This document shows positions 1-6,972 of a stretch of DNA of 8,031 bases, one piece after another (positions within the stretch are counted from its first letter, which is position 1; each line of letters opens with the position of its first letter). The notes below the pieces were generated by a model, which saw only the letters and a list, made by a program, of their open reading frames with translations, searched no databases and was not told where the DNA came from. The position numbers and the translations under genes are program-made. The DNA lies in NCBI GenBank assembly GCA_017965125.1, contig JAGCQO010000218.1, positions 1-8,031 on the forward strand. The letters are read 5' to 3'. This DNA comes from Paludibacteraceae bacterium. GTDB lineage: Bacteria; Bacteroidota; Bacteroidia; Bacteroidales; Paludibacteraceae.

Positions 1-1
1 C

Positions 2-865
2 ATCCTCAATCCGCTGATTGGAATGTCGGGTTTCGCGCTTGCCATCGGGCTGCCGTTCGCTGTTTTCGCCATGTTCCCTCGTTGGATGAACTCGTTGCCA
101 AAGTCGGGTTCATGGATGGAGACCATCAAATATTTCCTTGCCGCAGTGGAGTGCCTTTTCGCGCTGAAGTTCCTTTCTGTGGCCGATTTGACTATGGGCT
201 GGGGCATCCTTCCTCGTTGGCTGATGATTACGCTGTGGGGCGTGATAGGCTTGGCGTTGGCAGTGATTATGCTCCGTAAGGTTATAAAAGAAAGGCATTT
301 GCAAAATATGAAGTGGGGCAGAGGCATCGACTTGTTCGTCCTGATTTTGTCCCTGTGCTTCTCGTGCTACATGTTCACAGGCTTTTTCGGCAACAATCTG
401 AAGGAGGTTTCAGCGTTCATGCCGCCGATGGAGTCGGAGGCTGAGGTTTACACCGACCTCGACTCTGGTTATGAGGCTGCGAAGCTGCGTAACAAGCCGG
501 TTTTCATCGACTTCACAGGCTGGGGCTGCGTCAACTGCCGCAAGATGGAGGGCAAGGTCATGACCGACGAGAAGGTCAAGGAGGCGATGTCGAAGTACGT
601 TGTCGTCAGGCTTTATGTCGATGACCGCGAGGAGCTTCCGTCGGCGCTCAAGGTCGAGGAGAACGGCGATTCGTTGGTGATAGCCACCGTGGGCGAGAAG
701 TGGAGCTGGTTCGAGCGTGTGCGTTATAACGCCAACACACAGCCGCTATATGTGCTCACCGACACCGACGGAAATATGCTCAACGTGACTTACTCTTACG
801 ACGAGGACATCGAGAAATTCATAGACTGGCTGAACGCCGGACTGAAGAATTTTACTGACAAATAG
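2..865 (+). CDS. DsbD-like thiol:disulfide interchange protein, C-terminal part (5' end outside window)
   Basis: This is a partial gene: the reading frame is open from base 2, so the ATG at 23 is most likely internal. The visible product is about 287 codons long. The first half is hydrophobic, with roughly four membrane segments (about bases 29-80, 130-175, 215-275 and 330-390), matching the end of the DsbD beta membrane domain. The phrase LPKSGSW is typical of Bacteroidota DsbD homologues. After a short linker comes a thioredoxin-like gamma domain with the redox motif WGCVNC (cysteine codons at 527-529 and 536-538), placed after VFIDFTG. In the DsbD family this domain sits in the periplasm and passes electrons from the membrane domain to periplasmic thiol proteins. 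The N-terminal part is not visible, so a cytochrome-c-biogenesis-type relative cannot be excluded. The family call is firm; the exact partner is not known. Confidence 0.9.
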   Translation: MLNPLIGMSGFALAIGLPFAVFAMFPRWMNSLPKSGSWMETIKYFLAAVECLFALKFLSVADLTMGWGILPRWLMITLWGVIGLALAVIMLRKVIKERHLQNMKWGRGIDLFVLILSLCFSCYMFTGFFGNNLKEVSAFMPPMESEAEVYTDLDSGYEAAKLRNKPVFIDFTGWGCVNCRKMEGKVMTDEKVKEAMSKYVVVRLYVDDREELPSALKVEENGDSLVIATVGEKWSWFERVRYNANTQPLYVLTDTDGNMLNVTYSYDEDIEKFIDWLNAGLKNFTDK

Positions 866-901
866 TCATTTGATTTTGACGCAATTGTCATATACCATGG
901 G

Positions 902-927
902 CATTTTGCTAATGGCAAACATTTTGC
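902..927. promoter_or_regulatory. TTTGC/GCAAA half-site array upstream of grpE (possible promoter or operator)
   Basis: In the 109-nt gap before grpE, CATTTTGC occurs twice (902-909 and 920-927). An inverted GCAAA (915-919) lies between the copies, so half-sites alternate in orientation within 26 bp. TTTG at 905-908 could serve as a -33 element. The only candidate -7 downstream is an imperfect TACGAGTTTG (932-941), so the start point is uncertain. No CIRCE element is present. A heat-shock role is inference from the downstream genes. Confidence 0.3.
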
Positions 928-974
928 AGAATACGAGTTTGACTTAAAAATCGCAATCTAAAAGCAATCATATA

Positions 975-1550
975 ATGAGTAACAAGAAAGAACAAACAAA
1001 AGAGAACGAAGTAGAGGAGGCATTAGAGAACACTAATGTGAATGATGAATGCAATGAAACCGAGGGCGCTGCGGAGGCTCAGGATGAGGCTGCGGCAGAG
1101 TCGGAAGTGGAGCAGTTGAAAAAGCAAATCTCGGAGATTCAGGACGCTCACCTTCGTTTGCGTGCGGAGTTTGAGAACTACAAGAAGAGAACAATCAAGG
1201 AAAAGGCAGAGATAATAAAAAGCGCGAGCGAAGGCGTTTTCATGAACATTATTCCTCTTGTCGATGATTTCGAGCGTGGAATCCAGGCTGCGGAGAAGGC
1301 GTCTGATGTTGAATCTATCAAGGAGGGCTTGATGCTTATTTATGACAAGTTCGTTAAGTTCCTGGAGCAGAACAACGTGAAGGAGATTGACACCAAGGAC
1401 CAGACTTTCGACACTGATTTCCATGAGGCAATCACTGCGATTCCAGCTCAGTCTGAGGAGCAGAAAGGCAAAATAATCGACTGCGTTCAAAAGGGTTATA
1501 CCTTGAACGACAAGGTGATAAGATATGCTAAAGTCGTTGTCGCTCAGTAA
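975..1550 (+). CDS. grpE: GrpE, nucleotide exchange factor of DnaK
   Basis: GrpE releases ADP from DnaK so that the chaperone can rebind ATP and let go of its substrate; it acts as a cytosolic dimer. The 191-residue product has the family layout. Residues 1-45 are an acidic, low-complexity tail. From about 45 to 90 there is a long helix of the dimer coiled coil containing RLRAEFENYKKR (61-72). The C-terminal beta domain follows, with FHEAI (149-153) and GYTLNDKVIRYAKVVV near the end (174-189), the family signature. Length is normal for GrpE. The ATG at 975 is preceded by an AT-rich stretch without a clear ribosome binding site, which is common in Bacteroidota. dnaJ follows after 21 nt on the same strand, so the two are almost certainly co-transcribed. 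dnaK is not in the window. Confidence 0.97.
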   Translation: MSNKKEQTKENEVEEALENTNVNDECNETEGAAEAQDEAAAESEVEQLKKQISEIQDAHLRLRAEFENYKKRTIKEKAEIIKSASEGVFMNIIPLVDDFERGIQAAEKASDVESIKEGLMLIYDKFVKFLEQNNVKEIDTKDQTFDTDFHEAITAIPAQSEEQKGKIIDCVQKGYTLNDKVIRYAKVVVAQ

Positions 1551-1559
1551 TTAAGATTC

Positions 1560-1565
1560 AGGAGG
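1560..1565 (+). promoter_or_regulatory. Perfect Shine-Dalgarno sequence of dnaJ
   Basis: AGGAGG lies 6 nt before the ATG at 1572, separated by a run of T. It fixes the dnaJ start. It stands out because the other starts in this window (grpE, mgtC, methyltransferase) lack a comparable site. Confidence 0.75.
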
Positions 1566-1571
1566 TTTTTT

Positions 1572-2726
1572 ATGGCAAAAAGAGATTACTATGAAGTGCT
1601 GGGAGTGAGCAAAACCGCCAGCGCCGACGAGATAAAAAAGGCTTACAGAAAGAAGGCCATACAGTACCACCCGGACAAGAACCCAGGCGACAAGGAAGCC
1701 GAGGAGAAGTTCAAGGAGGCGGCTGAGGCTTACGAGGTGCTGAGCAACCCCGACAAGCGTCAACGCTACGACCAGTTCGGACACGCCGGCGTGAACGGCG
1801 GAGCTGGAGGCGGTGGCCAGTGGAGCGGCTCTATGGACGACATCTTCAGCCAGTTCGGCGACATCTTCGGCGGACATTTCGGAGGCGGCTTCGGTGGGTT
1901 TGGCGGCTTCGGAGGCGGACGTACCAGAGCGAGCCGCGTGAACAGAGGCGCCGACCTTCGTGTCAAGGTGAAACTGTCTCTTAAGGAGATTGCCACAGGC
2001 GTCGAGAAGCGCATCAAGATAAAGAAGTACGTGCAGTGTGACCATTGCCACGGCTCAGGCTCGGCCGACGGCTCTAAGGAGACTTGTACAACATGCCACG
2101 GCTCAGGCTACGTCACCAAGATACAGTCCACAATCCTCGGACGCATGCAGACGCAGTCTGTCTGCCCAAATTGTGGCGGCGAGGGTCAGATGATCAAGAA
2201 CAAATGTCCTCACTGCAACGGCAAGGGCGTAGTGCTGGGCGAGGAGGAGGTTTCATTCCGCATCCCGGCTGGAGTAGCGGACGGCATGCAGCTCAACGTC
2301 AGCGGCAAGGGTAATGCCGCGCGTCGTGGCGGTGTGAATGGCGACCTTCTTGTGCTCATTCAAGAGGAGCCTCACGCAGAACTTATCCGCGATGAGAACG
2401 ACCTGATTTACAACCTTTTGCTTGACCTGCCTACTGCCATACTCGGAGGCAGCGTCGAGATTCCTACCGTTGACGGCAAGGTGAAGATGAAGATTGCCGC
2501 TGGCACACAGCCGGGCAAGATGCTCCGCCTTCGTGGCAAGGGATTGCCTATACTCAACGGCTACGGCTCCGGCGACTTGCTGGTGAACGTTTCCGTTTAC
2601 ATCCCAGAAAGCCTGAACCGCGAGGAAAAGAAGATGGTCGAGAAACTGCAGGAGTCGGACAACGTGAAGCCGACATCTTCAGCCAAAGATGAATTCATAA
2701 GAAGAGTGAAGAACATGTTCAATTGA
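1572..2726 (+). CDS. dnaJ: DnaJ, Hsp40 co-chaperone (class A)
   Basis: DnaJ delivers unfolded proteins to DnaK and stimulates its ATPase. The 384-residue product is complete and has all class A parts. The J domain spans residues 1-70, with the catalytic HPD at 33-35. The Gly/Phe-rich linker spans about 72-118 ([12 protein letters not shown]). The zinc-binding domain carries four CxxCxGxG motifs with cysteines at 156/159, 172/175, 198/201 and 212/215, so both zinc centres are intact. The C-terminal beta-sandwich substrate-binding domains follow, with GDLLV appearing in both halves, and the gene ends in a short charged tail. It lies 21 nt after grpE and shares its transcript; the terminator at 2746-2783 closes the operon. 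Length and motif spacing are ordinary and nothing appears damaged. Confidence 0.98.
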   Translation: MAKRDYYEVLGVSKTASADEIKKAYRKKAIQYHPDKNPGDKEAEEKFKEAAEAYEVLSNPDKRQRYDQFGHAGVNGGAGGGGQWSGSMDDIFSQFGDIFGGHFGGGFGGFGGFGGGRTRASRVNRGADLRVKVKLSLKEIATGVEKRIKIKKYVQCDHCHGSGSADGSKETCTTCHGSGYVTKIQSTILGRMQTQSVCPNCGGEGQMIKNKCPHCNGKGVVLGEEEVSFRIPAGVADGMQLNVSGKGNAARRGGVNGDLLVLIQEEPHAELIRDENDLIYNLLLDLPTAILGGSVEIPTVDGKVKMKIAAGTQPGKMLRLRGKGLPILNGYGSGDLLVNVSVYIPESLNREEKKMVEKLQESDNVKPTSSAKDEFIRRVKNMFN

Positions 2727-2745
2727 TTCTTCTAAGATATAGGAC

Positions 2746-2783
2746 AAAAAAACGCCTTCGTTTTCAAAACGAAGGCGTTTTTG
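2746..2783. terminator. Bidirectional terminator shared by dnaJ and the mgtC-family gene
   Basis: Bases 2751-2764 pair perfectly with 2766-2779 around base C2765 (core CGCCTTCG / CGAAGGCG). The stem is flanked by A-runs on the left and T-runs on the right, so it gives a hairpin plus U-tract in both directions. It ends dnaJ from the left and the converging gene from the right. The minus-strand stop codon (2784-2786) directly abuts the palindrome. Confidence 0.93.
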
Positions 2784-3263
2784 TTATTCGTCAATATCGT
2801 CATCTTCGGGGTCGTTGGGTTGCTGGGTTCGCTTGTCGCGCATCTTCTTCAGAGGGCCGTTGAACGCCTCGAAGCAGATAATCACTAAGATGGTGCAGAC
2901 CGACGCAAGCGCGAACATTCCGACACCGCACGCCATACCGATTGCCGCCGTGACCCAAAGTCCAGCGGCCGTTGTCAGTCCACGCACGACGTTTTTGTGC
3001 AGAAGGATAGTGCCGGCGCCGATGAATCCGATTCCGGTCACCACCTGAGCGGCGATTCTGGCTGGGTCCATGCGTAGTGTCATCTGGTCTTTAGGCAGAT
3101 AGTCGAAGCCGTGTACCGAGATAATCATGAACAAAGCCGAGCCCAACGCAACGAGAAAGTGGGTGCGGAAACCTGCCGCTTTCGTCCTGTATTCGCGGTC
3201 CAGTCCGATCATGGCTCCGAGGAGCGATGCGACAAGCAGTCTTATGGTGAATTCTATTTCCAT
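2784..3263 (-). CDS. MgtC/SapB-family inner-membrane protein
   Basis: The 159-residue product has the N-terminal membrane domain of the MgtC/SapB family, with about five hydrophobic segments (roughly residues 5-21, 34-51, 72-87, 96-113 and 114-131). Family hallmarks are GLDREYRTKAAGFRTH (20-35), GIGFIGAGTI (77-86) and GLTTAAGLWVTAA (95-107). The C-terminal soluble ACT-like domain of Salmonella-type MgtC is absent; the protein ends instead in a charged tail rich in Asp and Glu. Such short forms are common. MgtC itself is linked to magnesium limitation and intramacrophage survival, but the role of short homologues such as this one is not established, so I give no gene symbol. The gene has its own upstream -7 box (3291-3298) and is downstream of, but separately terminated from, clpC. 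Confidence 0.92.
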   Translation of the reverse strand: MEIEFTIRLLVASLLGAMIGLDREYRTKAAGFRTHFLVALGSALFMIISVHGFDYLPKDQMTLRMDPARIAAQVVTGIGFIGAGTILLHKNVVRGLTTAAGLWVTAAIGMACGVGMFALASVCTILVIICFEAFNGPLKKMRDKRTQQPNDPEDDDIDE

Positions 3264-3290
3264 GTCTTTTTTTGTGTATGTGTGTTATTG

Positions 3291-3298
3291 CAAATATA
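3291..3298 (-). promoter_or_regulatory. Promoter -7 box of the mgtC-family gene
   Basis: Read on the minus strand this is TATATTTG, an exact match to the Bacteroidota TAnnTTTG box. Transcription would begin near 3284, leaving a leader of about 20 nt before the ATG at 3263. No convincing TTTG is seen at the ideal -33 distance. Confidence 0.55.
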
Positions 3299-3357
3299 AC
3301 TCAAATCTATGATTTTCACTATCGCGGCTTGCTTTCGTTTGTTTTTGTGCCGGTCAT

Positions 3358-3393
3358 AAAACACAAAAGGCAGCGGATTTTCCCGTTGCCTTT
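3358..3393 (-). terminator. Terminator downstream of clpC
   Basis: Bases 3366-3376 pair with 3383-3393 across a 6-nt loop, about 20 nt beyond the clpC stop. On the minus strand the stem contains one A.C mismatch (3373/3386) and is followed by the T-rich tract TTTTGTGTTTT. It separates clpC from the mgtC-family gene. Confidence 0.75.
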
Positions 3394-3413
3394 CGTTGTA
3401 TGTAGGAAGGTGA

Positions 3414-6056
3414 TTATTTCTCCTTCTTGTCGTCGTCTTTCTTCTCTTTTTTCTTCCTTGTGGCTTTCTTTTTCTCGATGTCAAGCACGATTTTCTTCTC
3501 CTCTTTGTCCAGGGCGAGGCTCATCGTCTGACCTTCTTTTATTCCTTCCTTGATTATGATCTCCGACAGCTCGTCCTCGATGTATTTCTGCACGGCTCTC
3601 TTGAGCGGTCTCGCGCCGAACTGCACGTCGTAGCCTCTTTCTGCGATGAATTCCTTCGCCTCGCTTGTGATTGTGAAGTCGTAGCCGAGGTCCTGGACTC
3701 TTGTGCGCAGCTTGTCTATCTCTATGTCGATGATAGACAGGATGGTCTGCTTAGACAGCTGGTCGAATATGATGACGTCATCGACTCTGTTCAGGAATTC
3801 TGGTGGGAATGTCCTGTTGAGGGCTTTTTGTATTATGCCTCTTGAGTACTCTGAGTTTATGCCGCCGACATACTTGTCGTCAGATGAGTTGTTGTCGAAT
3901 CCGACGCCCTTGCCGAAGTCCTTCAGCTGGCGTGTTCCGACGTTCGATGTCATTATTATAATTGTGTTCTTGAAATCGACCCTTCTGCCGAGTCCGTCGG
4001 TCAGTCGGCCTTCGTCGAGCACCTGCAGCAAGAGGTTGAACACGTCCTGATGGGCTTTCTCTATCTCGTCGAACAGCACGATGGAGTAGGGCTTTCTCCT
4101 GACTTTCTCGGTCAATTGTCCGCCTTCCTCAGATCGCACATATCCCGGAGGCGCTCCTATCAGTCGGCTGATGCTGAACTTCTCCATGTATTCGCTCATA
4201 TCGACCCTGATTATCGAGTCTGTCGAGTCGAACATGAACTGCGCGAGCTGTTTCGCGAGCTCGGTCTTTCCCACGCCCGTAGGTCCTAAGAATATGAATG
4301 AGCCGATAGGCTTGTTTGGGTCCTTCAGTCCCACTCTGTTTCTTTGTATGGCTTTCACCACCTTGTCTATGGCGTCGTCCTGACCTATGACTTTCGACTT
4401 CAGCACTTGCGGCATCTGCAGCAGCCTCATGCCTTCGGTCTGCGCTATTCTCTGCACAGGCACTCCGGACATCATAGCGACCACTTCAGCCACCTTGTCT
4501 TCATCGACGGTCTCCTTGTGTTCCGCCATGTCGAGCTCCCAGTTCTTCTTGGCTAAGCTCAGGTCCTCGCTTATAGCTTTCTCCTGGTCTCTGAAGCTCG
4601 CTGCCAGCTCGAAGTTCTGCGCCGTCACAGCGCTTTTCTTCTTTTCCTTGGCTTCCTCGAGCTTCTTCTCTAAGTTCTCTATCTCCTCTGGCACAGCCAC
4701 ATTCATGATGTGTGCTCTCGAGCCGGCCTCGTCTAATGCGTCGATGGCCTTGTCTGGGAAACATCTGTCGGTGATGTATCTCTCGGTCAGGCGCACACAG
4801 GCCTTAATGGCATCTGGCGTGTAAACCACATTGTGGTGGTTCTCGTATTTCGACTGTATGTTTTGCAGTATCTGCGTTGTCTCCTCGGCTGTCGTCGGGT
4901 CAACGATTACTCTCTGGAAACGTCTCTCCAAAGCGCCGTCTTTTTCTATGTTCTGGCGGTATTCGTCGAGCGTCGTCGCGCCGATGCACTGCACCTCACC
5001 TCTGGCAAGAGCCGGTTTCAGCATGTTGGCAGCGTCAAGCGAGCCCGATGTGCTGCCAGCTCCCACGATTGTGTGTATCTCGTCGATGAAGAGAATCACG
5101 TTCGGGTTCTTCTGCAACTCGTTCAGTATCGCCTTTATTCTTTCCTCGAACTGACCTCTGTACTTCGTGCCGGCCACGATAGCCGCCATGTCGAGCGCCA
5201 CGATTCTCTTGTCGAACAGCACGTGCGAAACCTTATGCTGCACGATTCTCAGTGCGAGGCCTTCCACTATGGCCGATTTTCCGACTCCCGGCTCACCTAT
5301 GAGTATCGGGTTGTTCTTTTTTCTTCGGCTAAGTATCTGTGCTATTCTCTCGATTTCCTTCTCTCGGCCTACGACGGGGTCCAGCCTGCCTTCCTCGGCG
5401 GCTTTTGTCATGTCTATGCCGAAGTTGTCAAGCACAGGCGTGTCCGACGACATTCTTATCATGTGTGGCGATTTTGCCTGTGTCTGGTCTGGGTTCTGGC
5501 CGTTTCTGTCATTGCCCCAGTCGTCGTCATCGTCGTCGTTCATGTCAAACGAAGCCTTTGGGCTGCTTGCCTCTCCGAACGAAGTCGAAGGCTGCTGTGT
5601 CTCGCCGTTCCTCAGGTGGTTCTCTTTCCTTCTCAGCTCCACCAAAGTGTCTCGTGCCGACACATAGTCCACGTTGAAGGCTTTCAGATGGTCGGTGGCC
5701 ACGTTGTTGTCGGTTCTGAGTATGGCCAAAAGCAGATGCTCGGTGTCAGCCTCAGTGTCCTGCAGCGACCTCACCTCAAGGTATATCAGCTTCAGTATTC
5801 TTTCAGTGGTTTTCAGCAGAGGAATGTCCGACTGGTTGACTTTCGAGTCGGTCCTTATGTCGTTTTCAATCTCTTCTTTGAGTCTCAATATATCAACTTT
5901 CAGTTCTCTGAGCAGAGAAATCACCTTGCCGCCGTTGTCTCTGAGCAAGCCTAAGAGCAGATGCTCCGGCCCTATGTACGGGTTGCCGAGCCTTTCGGCT
6001 TCTTCGCGGCTGTATCCCAAGGCGTTCTGAACATTTTTCGACAGATAGTTTTCCAT
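3414..6056 (-). CDS. clpC: ClpC-type AAA+ unfoldase, ATPase subunit of the Clp protease
   Basis: ClpC is a hexameric ATPase that unfolds proteins and threads them into the ClpP peptidase in the cytosol. The 880-residue product is complete. Two Clp-N repeats (about 1-150) are followed by a linker with six consecutive Asp (174-179). AAA1 has Walker A GEPGVGKS (254-261) and Walker B ILFIDE with E326. A ClpC-type middle domain (about 430-540) includes a UVR-like coiled region near 475-505; its short length separates this protein from ClpB. AAA2 has Walker A GPTGVGKT (591-598) and Walker B VLFDE with E664. A VGF tripeptide (718-720) is the ClpP-docking loop, so it should partner ClpP. The last 22 residues are almost all Lys, Glu and Asp. 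The start at 6056 agrees with the conserved N-terminus. It diverges from tRNA-Lys. No clpP or McsB-like adaptor gene is visible. Confidence 0.96.
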   Translation of the reverse strand: MENYLSKNVQNALGYSREEAERLGNPYIGPEHLLLGLLRDNGGKVISLLRELKVDILRLKEEIENDIRTDSKVNQSDIPLLKTTERILKLIYLEVRSLQDTEADTEHLLLAILRTDNNVATDHLKAFNVDYVSARDTLVELRRKENHLRNGETQQPSTSFGEASSPKASFDMNDDDDDDWGNDRNGQNPDQTQAKSPHMIRMSSDTPVLDNFGIDMTKAAEEGRLDPVVGREKEIERIAQILSRRKKNNPILIGEPGVGKSAIVEGLALRIVQHKVSHVLFDKRIVALDMAAIVAGTKYRGQFEERIKAILNELQKNPNVILFIDEIHTIVGAGSTSGSLDAANMLKPALARGEVQCIGATTLDEYRQNIEKDGALERRFQRVIVDPTTAEETTQILQNIQSKYENHHNVVYTPDAIKACVRLTERYITDRCFPDKAIDALDEAGSRAHIMNVAVPEEIENLEKKLEEAKEKKKSAVTAQNFELAASFRDQEKAISEDLSLAKKNWELDMAEHKETVDEDKVAEVVAMMSGVPVQRIAQTEGMRLLQMPQVLKSKVIGQDDAIDKVVKAIQRNRVGLKDPNKPIGSFIFLGPTGVGKTELAKQLAQFMFDSTDSIIRVDMSEYMEKFSISRLIGAPPGYVRSEEGGQLTEKVRRKPYSIVLFDEIEKAHQDVFNLLLQVLDEGRLTDGLGRRVDFKNTIIIMTSNVGTRQLKDFGKGVGFDNNSSDDKYVGGINSEYSRGIIQKALNRTFPPEFLNRVDDVIIFDQLSKQTILSIIDIEIDKLRTRVQDLGYDFTITSEAKEFIAERGYDVQFGARPLKRAVQKYIEDELSEIIIKEGIKEGQTMSLALDKEEKKIVLDIEKKKATRKKKEKKDDDKKEK

Positions 6057-6125
6057 ATAAATATGTCTCTCCTTTGTTTTAGTTTGTTTTTACGCATCGC
6101 ACAAATCGTGCCGTATCGCGTGTCG

Positions 6126-6138
6126 TGACATTTTGTCA
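6126..6138. promoter_or_regulatory. TGACA-TTT-TGTCA dyad in the clpC leader
   Basis: A perfect 5-bp inverted repeat with a 3-bp spacer lies just downstream of the predicted clpC start point and 70 bp before the ATG. Its position fits an operator, but no regulator is known from this window. A looser TGAC-N6-GTCA dyad lies before grpE (877-890). Confidence 0.35.
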
Positions 6139-6154
6139 TGTGTATATTTAATAG

Positions 6155-6162
6155 CAAAGTTA
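6155..6162 (-). promoter_or_regulatory. Promoter -7 box of clpC
   Basis: On the minus strand this reads TAACTTTG, an exact TAnnTTTG match, placing the transcription start near 6148 and giving a leader of about 90 nt. A clear -33 TTTG is not seen at the usual distance, so an activator or an alternative sigma factor is possible. Confidence 0.55.
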
Positions 6163-6240
6163 TAAATATCTTTTTCTTTTTGTATGTCAGCAGGTTAATT
6201 TGATGCGAAGAAAAAATTATGAAAAAAATCACTTTTTCGT

Positions 6241-6270
6241 TTTGTAATATCAAAAAATGCCGTACCTTTG
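6241..6270 (+). promoter_or_regulatory. Promoter of tRNA-Lys
   Basis: TTTG (6241-6244) and TACCTTTG (6263-6270) are separated by 18 bp, matching both boxes of the Bacteroidota housekeeping promoter. Transcription would start near 6277, about 12 nt before the mature tRNA. Confidence 0.8.
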
Positions 6271-6288
6271 CAATCGCAAATCGGAAAT

Positions 6289-6361
6289 GAATCGCTAGCT
6301 CAGCTGGTAGAGCAACAGACTCTTAATCTGTGGGTCCAGGGTTCGATCCCCTGGCGGTTCA
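6289..6361 (+). tRNA. tRNA-Lys (anticodon CUU)
   Basis: A complete 73-nt cloverleaf. The acceptor stem pairs GAATCGC (6289-6295) with GCGGTTC (6354-6360), including one T.G pair, with discriminator A6361. The anticodon arm is ACAGA-CTCTTAA-TCTGT; loop positions 34-36 are CTT, which reads the Lys codon AAG. The T arm is CAGGG-TTCGATC-CCCTG, and the D arm contains AGCTGGTAGAGC. The terminal CCA is not encoded, since CTC follows. It is a single-gene unit with its own promoter and terminator. Confidence 0.97.
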
Positions 6362-6367
6362 CTCGAG

Positions 6368-6400
6368 AAGAGGCTTACCAATCGGTAAGCCTCTTTTTTT
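6368..6400 (+). terminator. Terminator of tRNA-Lys
   Basis: GAGGCTTACC (6370-6379) pairs perfectly with GGTAAGCCTC (6384-6393) around the tetraloop AATC, extended by two A-T pairs and followed by a run of T to 6400. It lies 7 nt beyond the tRNA. Confidence 0.93.
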
Positions 6401-6442
6401 GTGCCCAAAAATCTGGTCAAGCCAAGATTGTGATTCTTGTTA

Positions 6443-6469
6443 GGCGCGAATGTAGGGATGTGGTGTGTC
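6443..6469. repeat. REP-like repeat family A, copy 1 (decayed)
   Basis: GGCGCG followed by GTAGGGATGTGG (6452-6463) and GTGTC. It matches the copy at 6730-6761 over 12 exact bases plus the GGCGCG lead-in, but the right half of the palindrome has been lost. Confidence 0.6.
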
Positions 6470-6492
6470 ATATTTTTTTCGGTTGCTGAGTT

Positions 6493-6522
6493 TTCGGTCA
6501 CTGAGCGTAGTCGAAGTGCCGA
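6493..6522. repeat. REP-like repeat family B, copy 1
   Basis: TCGG-T-CACT (6494-6502) pairs with AGTG-CCGA (6515-6522), leaving one unpaired T6498 in the left arm. The right part, AGCGTAGTCGAAGTGCCGA (6504-6522), recurs exactly at 6682-6700. The core GAGCGTAGTCGAAGTG resembles a short intergenic repeat I recall as widespread in Bacteroidota and some other phyla; that link is from memory. Confidence 0.7.
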
Positions 6523-6642
6523 TATTAGTCGCTTCGCGAGAAATCCCACAAAATTGACACAAATCAAAAAGAATGTAATTCTTGAACGATTTGTTTTTAT
6601 TTGAAATATTTCAGTCCGCAGGACACTAAAAAAAGCCGTGCT

Positions 6643-6705
6643 TCGATTCGGTCACAGTAGTTCGGCTTCGCTCACTAACCAAGCGTAGTCGAAGTGCCGA
6701 ATCGA
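6643..6705. repeat. REP-like repeat family B, copy 2 (expanded)
   Basis: TCGATTCGG-T-CAC (6643-6655) pairs with GTG-CCGAATCGA (6694-6705), again with a single unpaired T (6652) at the same place as in copy 1. Compared with copy 1, 24 extra bases lie between the shared left arm TTCGGTCAC (6647-6655) and the shared 19-base right part (6682-6700). The extra bases include a second partial left arm, TTCGGCTTCGCTCAC. An alternative inner pairing is TTCGGC (6661-6666) with GCCGAA (6696-6701). Confidence 0.7.
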
Positions 6706-6729
6706 TTTCTATATTTAAAAAAAATCAAT

Positions 6730-6761
6730 GGCGCGCAGTAGGGATGTGGCGTGCCGCATCC
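6730..6761. repeat. REP-like repeat family A, copy 2 (palindrome intact)
   Basis: After GGCGCG comes a quasi-palindrome in which GGATG (6742-6746) pairs with CATCC (6757-6761) and GGC (6748-6750) with GCC (6753-6755), with a T.G pair between them. GTAGGGATGTGG (6738-6749) is identical to 6452-6463. Confidence 0.65.
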
Positions 6762-6850
6762 GCTTTATGTAACGTTTGTTTTTAGATGCGATGAAGCCGA
6801 TTTGTAACTCCTTTTTCCTGTTAGCCTGGTGTCCGTACCTCGTTTATCAT

Positions 6851-6858
6851 TATATTTG
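6851..6858 (+). promoter_or_regulatory. Possible -7 box for the methyltransferase leader
   Basis: TATATTTG is an exact TAnnTTTG match on the plus strand. A transcript from about 6865 would carry a leader of roughly 300 nt, including the folded region at 6973-7128, before the methyltransferase. No TTTG lies at the ideal -33 distance, so this is weak. Confidence 0.3.
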
Positions 6859-6972
6859 TGGGTAAACAAAAAACAGAAGACAAAACAGACAGTTTTATAA
6901 CATAACATATTAACCAAAGCATTAGCTATTATTTCGCGTTCAAAATAAGCCTCGGAAACTGATTTTGAAATC

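Larger units (their letters stand above)
6401..6972. other. Gene-poor, AT-rich spacer with repeats
   Basis: No reading frame here looks like a protein gene: the short open frames have no recognisable motif, and one overlaps the tRNA. The stretch contains two kinds of palindromic repeat (listed separately), a small GTCC-GCA-GGAC hairpin (6614-6624) and a possible promoter near 6851. Base composition is visibly more AT-rich than in the chaperone genes. Nothing else is recognisable. Confidence 0.6.

Noticed and set aside
1551..2051. Open frames antisense to the start of dnaJ
   Set aside because: They arise from the GC-rich, Gly-rich coding of dnaJ; the translations are low-complexity and no start signal is seen.
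4833..5954. Long open frame antisense to clpC (373 codons)
   Set aside because: It lies wholly inside clpC, its translation shows no domain or sensible composition, and the clpC frame has intact motifs throughout.
6268..6489. Small open frame across the tRNA-Lys gene
   Set aside because: It reads through the tRNA cloverleaf and its terminator, so it is an artefact.
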